Of a stretch of DNA of 64,000 nt, positions 8,721-16,892 are shown in pieces. The notes beneath the pieces are model-generated. The model was given only the letters and a program-made list of their open reading frames with translations, had not been told where the DNA came from and did not search any database. Source of the DNA: Parafrankia elaeagni (GTDB lineage Bacteria > Actinomycetota > Actinomycetes > Frankiales > Frankiaceae); NCBI RefSeq assembly GCF_000374165.1, contig NZ_KB893750.1:56662-120661 (forward strand), in the 5' to 3' direction. A program made the position numbers and the translations under genes. Each line of letters begins with the position of its first letter. Within the stretch, counting starts at the first letter, position 1.

Positions 8721-9469
8721 TCCGCCAGTCGGCGACCCGGATCGCCCTGATCTACCCGGAGCTGCTCGGCACCTACGGCGACGGCGGGAACGCGACCGTC
8801 CTGGCCCAGCGGCTGCGCTGGCGCGGCCTGCACGCCGAGATCGTCGAGGTGCCGGCCGGCGAGGTGGTGCCGGCCGAATGCGACATCTACCTGCTGGGCG
8901 GCGGTGAGGACGAGCCGCAGGTGCTCGCCGCGGACGGCATGCGCCGCAACCGGTCCCTGGCGCGGGCGGTCTCGGGCGGTGCGGCCGTGCTGGCGGTGTG
9001 CGCCGGGTACCAGGTGATCGGCGCCACGTTCCCGGCCGGTGACGGGCGGATCCACGAGGGTGTTCACCTCGTCGACGTGGAGACCCGCCGGTCCTTCGAC
9101 CCGCCGGACGCCCCGCTGCCGCCCCGGGCGGTCGGCGACATCGTGGTGGAGCCTGGTCCGGAGCTCGGGCTGCCGACGCTGTACGGGTACGAGAACCACG
9201 GCGGGCGGACCCGCCCGCTGCCCGGCTTCCGCGGGATCCCGCTCGGGACGGTGCGCCTCGGTGTCGGGGACGGCACTCCTGCCCGCACCGATGGTGTGGT
9301 CGACCGCAAGGTCATCGGCACCTACCTGCACGGGCCGGTGCTGGCCCAGAATCCGGCTCTGGCCGACCTGCTGCTGAGCTGGGTGCACGGCCCGCTGGCG
9401 CCGCTGGACGGCCCCCGTGAGGTCGGAGTTCTCCGGGCTGCCAGGGCCCGCGCGCTCGCGGCCACGTGA
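8717..9469 (+). CDS. gatD: Lipid II isoglutaminyl synthase, glutamine amidotransferase subunit GatD
   Basis: The class I (triad-type) glutaminase that supplies ammonia to MurT. The nucleophile is C95 in AVCAGYQ and the catalytic His is H205 in YLHGPVL, as expected for the GatD/CobB-CobQ-like family. The opening ALIYPELLGTYGDGGN is typical of GatD. The 250-residue length is complete. It starts with a GTG overlapping the murT stop. Three CACGTG palindromes spaced 12 bp start at its stop codon. Confidence 0.95.
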   Translation: MIRQSATRIALIYPELLGTYGDGGNATVLAQRLRWRGLHAEIVEVPAGEVVPAECDIYLLGGGEDEPQVLAADGMRRNRSLARAVSGGAAVLAVCAGYQVIGATFPAGDGRIHEGVHLVDVETRRSFDPPDAPLPPRAVGDIVVEPGPELGLPTLYGYENHGGRTRPLPGFRGIPLGTVRLGVGDGTPARTDGVVDRKVIGTYLHGPVLAQNPALADLLLSWVHGPLAPLDGPREVGVLRAARARALAAT

Positions 9470-9493
9470 CCGGCCACGTGACCGGCCACGTGA
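9461..9493. repeat. Three 12-bp phased CACGTG palindromes at the end of gatD
   Basis: CACGTG occurs at 9463, 9475 and 9487 in a tandem GGCCACGTGACC unit; the first copy overlaps the gatD stop. Short tandem duplication is the simple reading; a protein-binding array is possible but unsupported. Confidence 0.6.
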
Positions 9494-9575
9494 CCTGATG
9501 CCGCGCCGCTCGGCGTCGTCCTGACCGGGTCTGCCGGGACGCGCTGAGCGGAATCCGGCGATTTCCGGAGGCGCG

Positions 9576-10247
9576 GTGTGGTTCGGTTGGATCGTGGCGT
9601 CGAATCCCCTTGCCGGTTGGTGGGGCAAGAACAAGAAGAATGTGATCATTGTCGGAGTCGCGCTGGTTGCCGTGTGGTGGCTGGTGGCGGGCCGAGGTCG
9701 ACCCGAGGTCGAGCAGGTCGACATCCCGGACGACTATCCGTCGGCCGGGCGGGAACTACGCGTTCAGGCGCCGTCCGACCCCGATGAGCCGCTGCCCCTG
9801 GTCATCATCCTGCACGACGACAATGCGGATGCGCAGTCGCTGGAACGGGCGAGCGACGCGTCCTCGCTGGCCAATCGCCGGGATTTCGCGCTCGCCTTCC
9901 CGGAGGCGGTCGCGGGAACCTGGCGACTGGACGACCCGAATGGCCCGGATCTGCAGTATCTGCGCGACGTCGTACGTTTCATGGACGAGGAACGCACGGA
10001 TGTCGACCTGGACCGGGTGTACATCTGGGGCATCGGCGAGGGCGCCCGGCTCGCGTTGCTCGCTGCCTGCGGACCGGGCGATCCGGTGTACGCCGGGGTC
10101 GGGGTCGTTGGGCAGTTCGAGACGGAACCCGGTCCGACCTGTGATGCGGTTACCCCGCATGGCCGGGTCGCGGAGACCGCGTGGGACGATGACGTGACGG
10201 ACGCCCTCTGGGACTTCTCCCATGACAAGCGGCGGCGTTCGGCGTGA
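9576..10247 (+). CDS. Membrane-anchored LpqC/PHB-depolymerase-like protein lacking the nucleophile
   Basis: A 223-residue protein with one N-terminal membrane segment (about 22-38) and an outer domain resembling esterase-PHB/LpqC alpha/beta hydrolases: PLPLVIILHDDN (oxyanion region), FALAFPEA and DLDRVYIWGIGEGARLALLAAC. In active members the elbow is GxSxG; here it reads G152-I-G154-E-G156, so the serine is a glycine. The C-terminus is also short: the normal Asp/His region is largely missing and the chain ends WDFSHDKRRRSA. It is probably a non-catalytic binding or sensing protein. The GTG start has GGAG about 5 nt upstream. The conclusion about the elbow is by alignment from memory. Confidence 0.65.
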   Translation: MWFGWIVASNPLAGWWGKNKKNVIIVGVALVAVWWLVAGRGRPEVEQVDIPDDYPSAGRELRVQAPSDPDEPLPLVIILHDDNADAQSLERASDASSLANRRDFALAFPEAVAGTWRLDDPNGPDLQYLRDVVRFMDEERTDVDLDRVYIWGIGEGARLALLAACGPGDPVYAGVGVVGQFETEPGPTCDAVTPHGRVAETAWDDDVTDALWDFSHDKRRRSA

Positions 10248-10516
10248 CGCCCCGGGTGTGGCTGCGTGCGCGGCGCCGGCTTCCAGTGTCACCGGGCCCG
10301 GTGCCGCCCCTGGCGGGCGGAGCCGATGCGGTGGCAGGGGCTAGCTGATTTGTGTTAGTTGCAAAGAACTAGTCAACTTCGTCCTCGGACCGCCGAACGA
10401 CTGTCGGCGCGGGCCCCAGTAGTCAGTTCGGCTCTTGCGCCCGCTGCTGCGGGCGGATCCGCCCGCCCCGTTCGCGGGAGATCCGAGCTCCTGTCGGCAG
10501 GGCGGTGGGGTTCCGT

Positions 10517-10556
10517 GCCCCGGCCGCAGCCCCTTGCAAGGGGCTGCGGCCGGGGC
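10517..10556. terminator. 40-bp perfect palindrome, probable terminator
   Basis: Twenty-base arms (left arm GCCCCGGCCGCAGCCCCTTG) are exact reverse complements with no spacer. It lies beyond the 3' side of the putative minus-strand 6C RNA and 270 nt beyond the plus-strand hydrolase gene, so it could end transcripts from both directions. Confidence 0.55.
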
Positions 10557-10636
10557 CGGTGCGGTCTGTCGGCGTCGCCGGGAGGGGGTTAACGGCCCCG
10601 ACAGACCCAGAGGTGGCCGGATGGCTGGCCGGAGAG

Positions 10637-10755
10637 TCCGCTGGTCGCCCGGTCCGATGGGGGGGGGATCGGGACGAGCGACCAGCGGAGTCCGGGGCCT
10701 TCCGGCCGGACGGACGTCAGATGGGGGGGGATCTGACGTCCGTCCGGCCGGAAGG
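10637..10755 (-). ncRNA. Putative 6C small RNA
   Basis: On the minus strand two adjacent hairpins each present a cytosine-run loop. The first has 25-bp perfect arms (10731-10755 with 10698-10722) and a C8 loop (10723-10730). The second has 22-bp arms with three mismatches (10668-10689 with 10637-10658) and a C9 loop (10659-10667). Both loops are closed by GAT...ATC. Two stem-loops with six or more loop cytosines define the actinobacterial 6C RNA (B11 in Mycobacterium tuberculosis), which acts by pairing C-rich loops with G-rich ribosome sites. The arms are longer than I recall for the family. A third hairpin (10563-10607) may mark the 3' end. Confidence 0.75.
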
Positions 10756-11289
10756 ATCTCGGTGGTGCGCCGGTGTGGTTCAGGTGTTTCCGTCTTCGAT
10801 CTGTAGGGCGTTCGTTGATGCCCGATGGTCGCATTCTGGACGGTTTTCGCCCCATCTACACCGCTTATGCCGAAGTAGAATGATGTCGCAACGGCCTACC
10901 GGCCTTGGAGTCCGCAGCTCGCCTGAGGCGGGCGTTTCCCAAGGTCACAGACGTTGTGACGAGTTCAGGGCAAGGCGGAGCGATCACTGAGGGCTGCGCC
11001 GGTCCGGTGCAGGGGACCTGTCGACGGGGTCTGGTTGGTGCGCCGTCCAGTGGCGTGCGGTCTGGAACCGCGCGTGGTCTGGTGCCCGCCGGGTCGGAGT
11101 CGATCCCGACAACCCCGACCCGGCGGCGAAGCCGTGCGCGACCGGAGGGGGAGATCGCGCGGCGGCTCGTTCCGGGGACAGGGTTGCCAGCGCTGCTGGC
11201 CACCCCGTCAACGGTTCGTACGGGCTCTCAGAGGGGCAGAGAGCAACGGTTCCAGGGCTGTGCCCTGTGGACCGCGGCTCACGGCTGCG

Positions 11290-12399
11290 TCAGGGGATGC
11301 GACCGACCAGGTACGAGGTCGTGTAGATCGTCTGCAGCTTGACGACATCACCGCTGCGGGGCGCGACCCACATCTTGCCATCACCGGCGTAGATGCCGAC
11401 GTGGTAGATGTTGCCCGGGCTGCCGAAGAAGATCAGATCGCCGGGCGCCTTGTTGTACTGGGAGATGCGAGTGGTGGCCGCGTACTGCTGGTCTGTCGTG
11501 CGCGGCAGGTTCTTGCCGAGCTGCCGGTAGACGTACTGCACGAGCCCGGAGCAGTCGAAGGAGCTGGGGCCCTCGGCGCCGTAGACGTAGGGCTTGCCGG
11601 CATGCAGCGAGGCCAGGTAGACGGCCTTCTCACCGATCGAGCTGGCCGGCAGATTGACGTTGACCGCGGGGGTGTCCACGCTCACGGCCGGGCGGTCCGC
11701 ACGGCGGGAGGCCTGCGGCGGCGGCGGTGTCGGCCGGACGGTCAGCGTCGCGTCGTTCTCGGAGTGGGCGGACTGCAGAGCGTCCGACCCGTCGAAGATC
11801 GCGGTGACGTTCGTGGTGGTCAGCACCCGGGCGGTGTACGAGGCGAAGCCGCGGTCGTCCGTGGTCAGGTGCAGGAAGGTCGCCCACCCGGTGGGGAGCT
11901 TGACCTGAACCTTGATGAGCTGGTCGGCCAGCGGAGCGTCGTTCTGCTCGTTGTACAGCGAGAAACCGATGTTGACCGGCTCGTTCGCGTTGACCGTGAC
12001 CTCGGGGGTGGTCACCCGCAGGCCGACATCGATCTTCGAGGAGAGCGTCGGAGCGGAGATGTCGGTGGTCGCGTCGAGGACGGTACCCGTGCTGCCACCG
12101 GTCGTGGTCGCTGCCTGGATGGCCCCGTCGACTGCCAGCCGCGAGCCGATCTGGGTCGCGAGGGTCATCGGGGCGGTGTTCATGCCCTCGTCGAACGCGG
12201 CATCCGCGTTGATGTCGGTAGCGCAACCGGCGAGTGCTACGCCGGAGACCGCGACGGTTCCCGTGGTGACGGCTGCAACCGTTCGGGCTCTGGCCCTGGC
12301 TCGACTCGACGCCGAGGGAGCGGACGGCGCACGGTGGCGACCGCGGCCTTCCTGCTGCCGGCGTCTCTCGGTATCAAGCTGCACGCTTTGCGCAGACAA
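11290..12399 (-). CDS. NlpC/P60 peptidoglycan endopeptidase, predicted lipoprotein
   Basis: A 369-residue cell-wall hydrolase predicted to cut stem peptides. An Arg-rich N-terminus leads to a hydrophobic segment ending in the lipobox LAGC (C59). A middle beta-rich domain (about 100-220) resembles a bacterial Ig-like fold, followed by a Pro-rich linker and the C-terminal NlpC/P60 domain with C283 (DCSG) and H333 (YHVGIYAG). The third catalytic position, Glu in RipA as I recall and His in many relatives, reads valine (about V345 in KMWVAP). It begins with TTG, eight nt after GGAAGGA, and directly follows a c-di-AMP riboswitch, so expression should follow this second messenger. Confidence 0.88.
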   Translation of the reverse strand: MSAQSVQLDTERRRQQEGRGRHRAPSAPSASSRARARARTVAAVTTGTVAVSGVALAGCATDINADAAFDEGMNTAPMTLATQIGSRLAVDGAIQAATTTGGSTGTVLDATTDISAPTLSSKIDVGLRVTTPEVTVNANEPVNIGFSLYNEQNDAPLADQLIKVQVKLPTGWATFLHLTTDDRGFASYTARVLTTTNVTAIFDGSDALQSAHSENDATLTVRPTPPPPQASRRADRPAVSVDTPAVNVNLPASSIGEKAVYLASLHAGKPYVYGAEGPSSFDCSGLVQYVYRQLGKNLPRTTDQQYAATTRISQYNKAPGDLIFFGSPGNIYHVGIYAGDGKMWVAPRSGDVVKLQTIYTTSYLVGRIP

Positions 12400-12414
12400 C
12401 GTTGCGTTCCTTCC

Positions 12415-12590
12415 CGTACGCCTGCGAGGTGAGCTGTCGGGTTCGGGCTGGGCTGCCCGGTCCGTCGCGCGACCTTCACGCGATGGACTTCACCCCTAGA
12501 CCCGCACCACTTCTTGGTGCCGGTCGGTGGAGGTGGGTCCCCCGCTCCTGCCCGAGGTGACGACTCGGAGGGGACACCGGGGCCGCGGGC
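12415..12590 (-). promoter_or_regulatory. c-di-AMP riboswitch (ydaO-yuaA leader)
   Basis: The leader RNA of the NlpC/P60 gene carries the conserved blocks of this class: the 5' half with TCGGGCAGGAGCGGGGGACC, the GGGGTGAA segment, and the 3' half ACCCGACAGCTCACCTCGCAGG. In actinobacteria this riboswitch characteristically precedes rpfA and NlpC/P60 cell-wall hydrolase genes and turns them off when c-di-AMP is high. The end of the aptamer lies about 15 nt before the TTG start. Boundaries are approximate. Confidence 0.88.
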
Positions 12591-12633
12591 AGGATTCGGC
12601 GTTCGGCCCGGTGTTGTCGTGACGTCGCAAGCG

Positions 12634-12671
12634 AGACTAGTCCACACGGATGGTGTGGGTAAACACTAGTC
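12634..12671 (-). promoter_or_regulatory. Candidate riboswitch promoter inside a nested inverted repeat
   Basis: Minus strand TTTACC, 18 nt, TAGTCT could be a housekeeping-type promoter ending about 45 nt before the aptamer. It coincides with nested inverted repeats: GACTAGT (12635-12641) with ACTAGTC (12665-12671), enclosing CCACAC and GTGTGG around GGATG. The repeats may be an operator. Both readings are tentative. Confidence 0.35.
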
Positions 12672-13370
12672 CCCCCCAACTACGTCGAGTGTGCGAAGAA
12701 GGGCCCCTTGCGGAGTCGCATAAGCCCAGGTCAGAGGGGGTGCTGAGCTTCCCGTCACGTTTTCGGGCGGCCACACGAGGATCACGGACAAACACGTTAG
12801 GTGACGAGGTTTTCCCGGCTTGCGGGGCCGTGGCGAGGCGCTCGGCAAGCGTCCTTCAGGGCTGCGAGAGGGGATGGGGGAGGGGATGCGCGAGGCGGCT
12901 CCGGCTGGCGCGCCAGGCTGTCGGAGGTCATCGGGGGATCCGCCGGAGACACTGGTCCGTCCCGGCCGAATCGTGAATACGCGGCCCGCGCCGCCCGGCG
13001 CTCACCGGTGCGTCGGTGCGTCGGTGCCTGCGTCATGCCAGTTCCGCCTGATGCCGACTGGGCCTGGTCATCGGCCTGGCCGGAGCCCGGGACGCGGATG
13101 GCGCGGATGGCGCGGATGGTCGCCGCGCGCGTGGCGCTCGGAGGTCATGGACGGTCCGGCGGTCGCCGCACGCGAAGGGCTGGCGAATGTCATCTGCCAG
13201 AAGGCTGCGGAGCGTGACCCGGCTTCAGATCGGCTCCGGACGCCGACGCCGGACACCTCCGGTCGACGGCGTCGGTCAACACAGTCTCGTCAGCACAGTC
13301 CGGTCGGCACGGTGTTGCTGGCGCCACTGGTCGGCGCCACTGGTCGGCGCCGCCTGTCAGTACGGGCTGG
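12672..13370. other. Non-coding region, no recognised feature
   Basis: About 700 nt between the riboswitch promoter and the coiled-coil gene end. The open frames here are Arg/Gly-rich without family resemblance. Only short tandem repeats (ATGGCGCGG near 13098, GGCGCCACTGGTC near 13320) were noticed. Confidence 0.4.
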
Positions 13371-13763
13371 TCAGCGCGGCCGACTCTGGCGGCGGCTCAG
13401 GAAACCGGAGTTGTCGAGGACCTGTAGCTCGACCTCGAGCTGGCGCACCTCGGGCAGCAGCGTCCGATGGCTGCCGTGCAGGGCCTCGACGGCTGCCCGG
13501 GCATGTTCGGCCAGATCGTCCAACGCCTGCTGGCGCTGGCGCATGCGGGCGCGCTCCTCCTGCAGTGTCCGGACGGTGTCCTCCTGCCACTGCCGCGTGC
13601 GCAGGATGTGCTCTCCGGCGTCAGCGGCCTGGCGCTCGGCGTCCTCCAGGCGGTTCAGCAGCGCGTCCAACGCCTCCAGGCGACTGGCGAGCTCGGCCAT
13701 CAGGTCGCCGCGGCCGGGAAGGATGGAGATCTCGTGGTGCCTCGGGTACGGCTGCTGCGTCAT
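13371..13763 (-). CDS. Hypothetical coiled-coil protein
   Basis: A 130-residue protein with no signal or membrane segment. From about residue 18 to 115 it is almost continuously alpha-helical with heptad-like spacing of Leu, Ala and Met and many charged residues (for example LASRLEALDALLNRLEDAER), so it should form an extended coiled coil. The ATG at 13763 is chosen because GGAG lies 6 nt upstream and the upstream extension is low-complexity. No enzyme motif or family is recognised; a structural or scaffolding role is only a guess. It is isolated from other genes. Confidence 0.7.
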   Translation of the reverse strand: MTQQPYPRHHEISILPGRGDLMAELASRLEALDALLNRLEDAERQAADAGEHILRTRQWQEDTVRTLQEERARMRQRQQALDDLAEHARAAVEALHGSHRTLLPEVRQLEVELQVLDNSGFLSRRQSRPR

Positions 13764-14810
13764 GCTCGGCTCCGGATGCTGGTGACCGTGCCGGACCGGC
13801 CGGCAGGCGCCGCGCTGCCGGCGTAGGGGAGCTGGGAGGAGCACCACCGCGCCGCTCGCGACCGTCGCCGAAGTTCCGACACGGTTGGTTACGTTAGTCG
13901 ACGCACAGGCCTTTCGGCATGTTCTCGGCCGGATCCGGCCGACAGCCAACGGAAGGCGACCGGAACGGGTACCGCCTGGCGGGTGTCGACCAACGGATGC
14001 CCCCGTGCGAGTCCGATCGGCCCGGATCGGGGTGGGTACGGACGACTGTCGAACTCCCGTCCCACAACAGTCGATCCGGGGATCCCCCGCTGGCGGGTAC
14101 CGGGGTGGTGGCGGTCATCGTTGATGCGCACGGATTCACTTCGGCCCGATAACTACGTTGGGTGACGATCACTGATGGTCCGAATCTTGTCCCGGCCGGG
14201 CGCGGTGTCATGTTTTCCGCGAACTGCGGTGTGCTCGACCGGCCACCAACGGTGATGGCGCCGTGCCGGCCGGAGCGCGGATCGGGTGGGCCGGAGAAAA
14301 AGGGAGTGGGGTCGTGGAGATCGCGTGAATCCTATTCCGTAATTCGGTTCGAATGATCGCCGCAGAGCATCTGCCGGTATATCCGCAGTCGGGCCCCGGT
14401 CGGCTCCACCCGCGTGTATGGCGCGGATCGGGGGATCGTCAGGAGGAATCTCCGTGCTACGCCCGCTTCGTTTTCGAAGGACCGGCCGGGCCGGTCCGAC
14501 CGGCTGGCCACAATGGCCCGGCGGGCCCGCGCCGCCTTCGACCGCCCCCGCGGCGGCACCTGTCCGGCCGCACCTGTGCGGGGCAGCCGCGCCGGCATGG
14601 AAGAGTCCGGAGTAGGCGGTGCTCTCGCCCTGCCGGGCGGTCTGCGCCGAGCCCCCTGCCCAGAGCATCGGTCTCGTACGGTGACGAGAAGTGCTCCCTC
14701 GGTCCGTCCGGGTCGAGGGGTCGCCGGCGCCCGGCGGCTCGGAGCGGCCACGCGTCCCGCGGCTCGCGGGACGGGGGATCGTCGATCGTTCTGCGCCGTA
14801 TGGTGATCGC
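13764..14810. other. 1-kb non-coding region upstream of the MuiA-like gene
   Basis: Divergent between the coiled-coil gene and the MuiA-like gene, so it holds both promoters. Composition drops in GC near 14330-14390, a plausible promoter zone. No protein family, RNA motif or strong repeat was recognised. Confidence 0.4.
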
Positions 14811-16727
14811 ATGGTGGCCACCGCGGACGACGCGCCGGACGTCCCAGGCTCGACGGGCGCGGGTGCGCCGGATGGTGGCCGTACGGACGGCGGTCTGCCG
14901 GGATCCGGGTCCGGGTCCGGCGGCCGGGAGACCGCGGGCCCGCCGGCCGTGGTGGAGCTCGACGCGCCGATCACTGCCGTGGTCGTGTACCCCACCGCCG
15001 CTCGGGTGACGCGGCGCGGCCGGCTCGATGCCGCCGCGCACGCCGCGCACGCCGCGCGTCCGGCCACAGCCTCGGCAGCCGGCTCGCCGGACGCGGGCCC
15101 GGTGGTGGCTCGGGTGGAAGTGGCCGTCCACGGACTGCCGCTCGGTCTCGACGAGGACTCGGTGCGGGTGGGCGGTACGGGTCCGGCCCGGGTGCTGGGG
15201 GTCCGGGTGGTGTCGCAGGCGCGGGCGGTGCCTGATGCCGGCGCACTGGCTGATCTGCGGGCCCGACAGGACGAGCTGCGCGCTCTCCTGGCAGAGATCG
15301 CCGACGGCGACGAGACCGAGCGTGCCCGCCGTTCCTTTCTGGACGTGGCGGCGCGGGTGGGCGCCGGCGCACTCGCCCGCGGCTGGGCCGCCGGCAGCGC
15401 GGCGGCGGCCGGTGATGCCCGGGCTGGTGCCGGGGCGGGGGGCACCGATGCGGCGGCACAGCTCCTGCTGGTCGGCGATGCCCTCGCCGCGCAGATCGCC
15501 GCGGTGCACACGCGCCGCCGGGCTCTTTCCGAGCAGCGTGACCGCGCGGAGAAGGAGCTCTCGGCGATCGGCAGGATGATCGAGGCCCGCCGGGCGCAGC
15601 CGGCTCCCGACACCCGCACGATCGTCGTCGACCTGGAACTGCCCGCCGTCACGACAGCCCCGGGACAGGCGTGTCCGTCCTCCGGGGGGGAGCCCGCGGC
15701 CACGGCGGCGGAGGCGGGGGAGCTGGAGGTCTCCTACCTGGTCAGGTCAGCCTCCTGGACGTCGGGCTATGACGCCCGTCTGGAGGGCGAGCGGGTGACC
15801 CTCACCTGGTTCGCGATGATCAGTCAGCGGACGGGTGAGGACTGGCCGGCCGCCGACCTGCGGCTGTCCACCGCGCGCCCCGCCGGTGGGGCCGATCTGC
15901 CCGAGCTGGTCCCGCAGTTCGTCGATCTCCGCCGCCCGAAGCCGGAGCACTACCCGCGAGCGAGGGGCGCGGCGCCGGGCGGTGCGCCCGAGCCCGCCGG
16001 CTGGGATGCCGCCGAGGCGGCGGCGGGCATGCCCGCCGCACCGATGGCAGCCCGCCCGGTGGCGCTGGCCGAGCCCATCTCCGCAGTGCAGGCGACCCTG
16101 GAGTCCGCGGGGGCCGCGTCGACGTACCGCCCGCCCCGCCCGGTGGCGGTGCCCGCGGATGGCGACCCGCACCGCGCGACGGTCGCCGTGCTGGTGCTTG
16201 ACGCGGTGCTCGACCATGTCACCGCCCCGAAGCTCGCCGCCGAGGCGCATCTGCGGGCCGCGGTCGGAAACACGTCCCCACACACGCTGCCGGCGGGGAA
16301 GGTGTCGGTGTTCCACGGCCAGGAGTTCGTCGGCACCGCCCGGCTCGACCTCGTCCCGCCCGGCGGGGAGATGGAGCTGCGGCTCGGCGTCGACGACCGG
16401 GTCCAGGTCGAGCGAGAACTGGTCCGCCGCGTGACCGGCCGGCGGATGGTCGGCAACACCCGGCGGACGGATGTCAGCTACCGCATCGTGGTCACCAACC
16501 GGGCGCCGCTGCGGGCTCGGGTGACGGTGCGCGACCAGGTGCCGGTGTCCCGGCATGAGAGCGTCGCGGTCCGGGACGTGGTGGCCGAGCCGGCAGCGGA
16601 CGAGCACACCGACCTGGGGCTGCTGACCTGGCAGGTGGAGCTTGAACCGGGCGCCAGTCGTGAGATCGGGCTGTCCTACCGGCTTGAGCACCCGCGTGGC
16701 GCCGAACTCACCGGCTGGGGCGACTGA
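14811..16727 (+). CDS. Mucoidy-inhibitor MuiA-like protein (DUF4140/DUF4139)
   Basis: A 638-residue protein of the MuiA family. The N-terminal domain (about 35-140) begins ITAVVVYPTAARVTRRG, the usual DUF4140 opening. A helical region follows (about 140-260, with coiled-coil character), then the C-terminal DUF4139 domain that starts near ELEVSYLVRSASWTSGYDA and includes MISQRTGEDWPAADLRLSTA. The family is widespread, lacks a known enzymatic activity, and takes its name from an effect on mucoid colony form. No signal peptide is seen, so location is uncertain. The ATG at 14811 is preferred over an upstream GTG frame with Arg/Pro-rich sequence, but no strong ribosome site marks it. Confidence 0.85.
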   Translation: MVATADDAPDVPGSTGAGAPDGGRTDGGLPGSGSGSGGRETAGPPAVVELDAPITAVVVYPTAARVTRRGRLDAAAHAAHAARPATASAAGSPDAGPVVARVEVAVHGLPLGLDEDSVRVGGTGPARVLGVRVVSQARAVPDAGALADLRARQDELRALLAEIADGDETERARRSFLDVAARVGAGALARGWAAGSAAAAGDARAGAGAGGTDAAAQLLLVGDALAAQIAAVHTRRRALSEQRDRAEKELSAIGRMIEARRAQPAPDTRTIVVDLELPAVTTAPGQACPSSGGEPAATAAEAGELEVSYLVRSASWTSGYDARLEGERVTLTWFAMISQRTGEDWPAADLRLSTARPAGGADLPELVPQFVDLRRPKPEHYPRARGAAPGGAPEPAGWDAAEAAAGMPAAPMAARPVALAEPISAVQATLESAGAASTYRPPRPVAVPADGDPHRATVAVLVLDAVLDHVTAPKLAAEAHLRAAVGNTSPHTLPAGKVSVFHGQEFVGTARLDLVPPGGEMELRLGVDDRVQVERELVRRVTGRRMVGNTRRTDVSYRIVVTNRAPLRARVTVRDQVPVSRHESVAVRDVVAEPAADEHTDLGLLTWQVELEPGASREIGLSYRLEHPRGAELTGWGD

Positions 16728-16749
16728 TCCGCCCGTAGGGCGTGGTTCC

Positions 16750-16825
16750 GAGGTCTGCCCGGGTGTCCGAGGTCTGCCCGGGTGTGCGGGGTCTGCCCGG
16801 GTGTGCGGGGTCTGCCCGGGTGTGC
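16750..16825. repeat. Four tandem 19-bp repeats
   Basis: Units read GAGGTCTGCCCGGGTGTCC with minor changes at 16750, 16769, 16788 and 16807; the last two are identical and a partial fifth copy follows. They lie 68 nt before the hemerythrin-like gene, each with a CCCGGG core. Confidence 0.85.
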
Positions 16826-16892
16826 GGGGTGTCCGCACGGTGTGGATGCGGGCGGGTACGGGCCGGCGTAACTTGGGTTGCGGGAGGCGGTC

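Larger units (their letters stand above)
10248..11289. other. 1-kb non-coding region rich in strong hairpins
   Basis: Between the hydrolase-like gene and the NlpC/P60 gene. Open frames crossing it are compositional. It holds a 40-bp perfect palindrome (10517-10556), a 10-bp inverted repeat (10563-10572 with 10598-10607) and the putative 6C RNA (10637-10755, minus strand). Nothing recognisable was seen from 10800 to 11289 apart from a weak GCTCTC/GAGAGC hairpin around 11223-11245 beyond the NlpC/P60 stop. Confidence 0.5.

Noticed and set aside
12801-13217. A plus-strand open frame between the riboswitch and the coiled-coil gene
   Set aside because: Arg/Gly-rich translation with repeats, no ribosome site and no family resemblance.
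16750-16825. CRISPR array
   Set aside because: Repeats are directly tandem with no unique spacers, and no cas genes are present.
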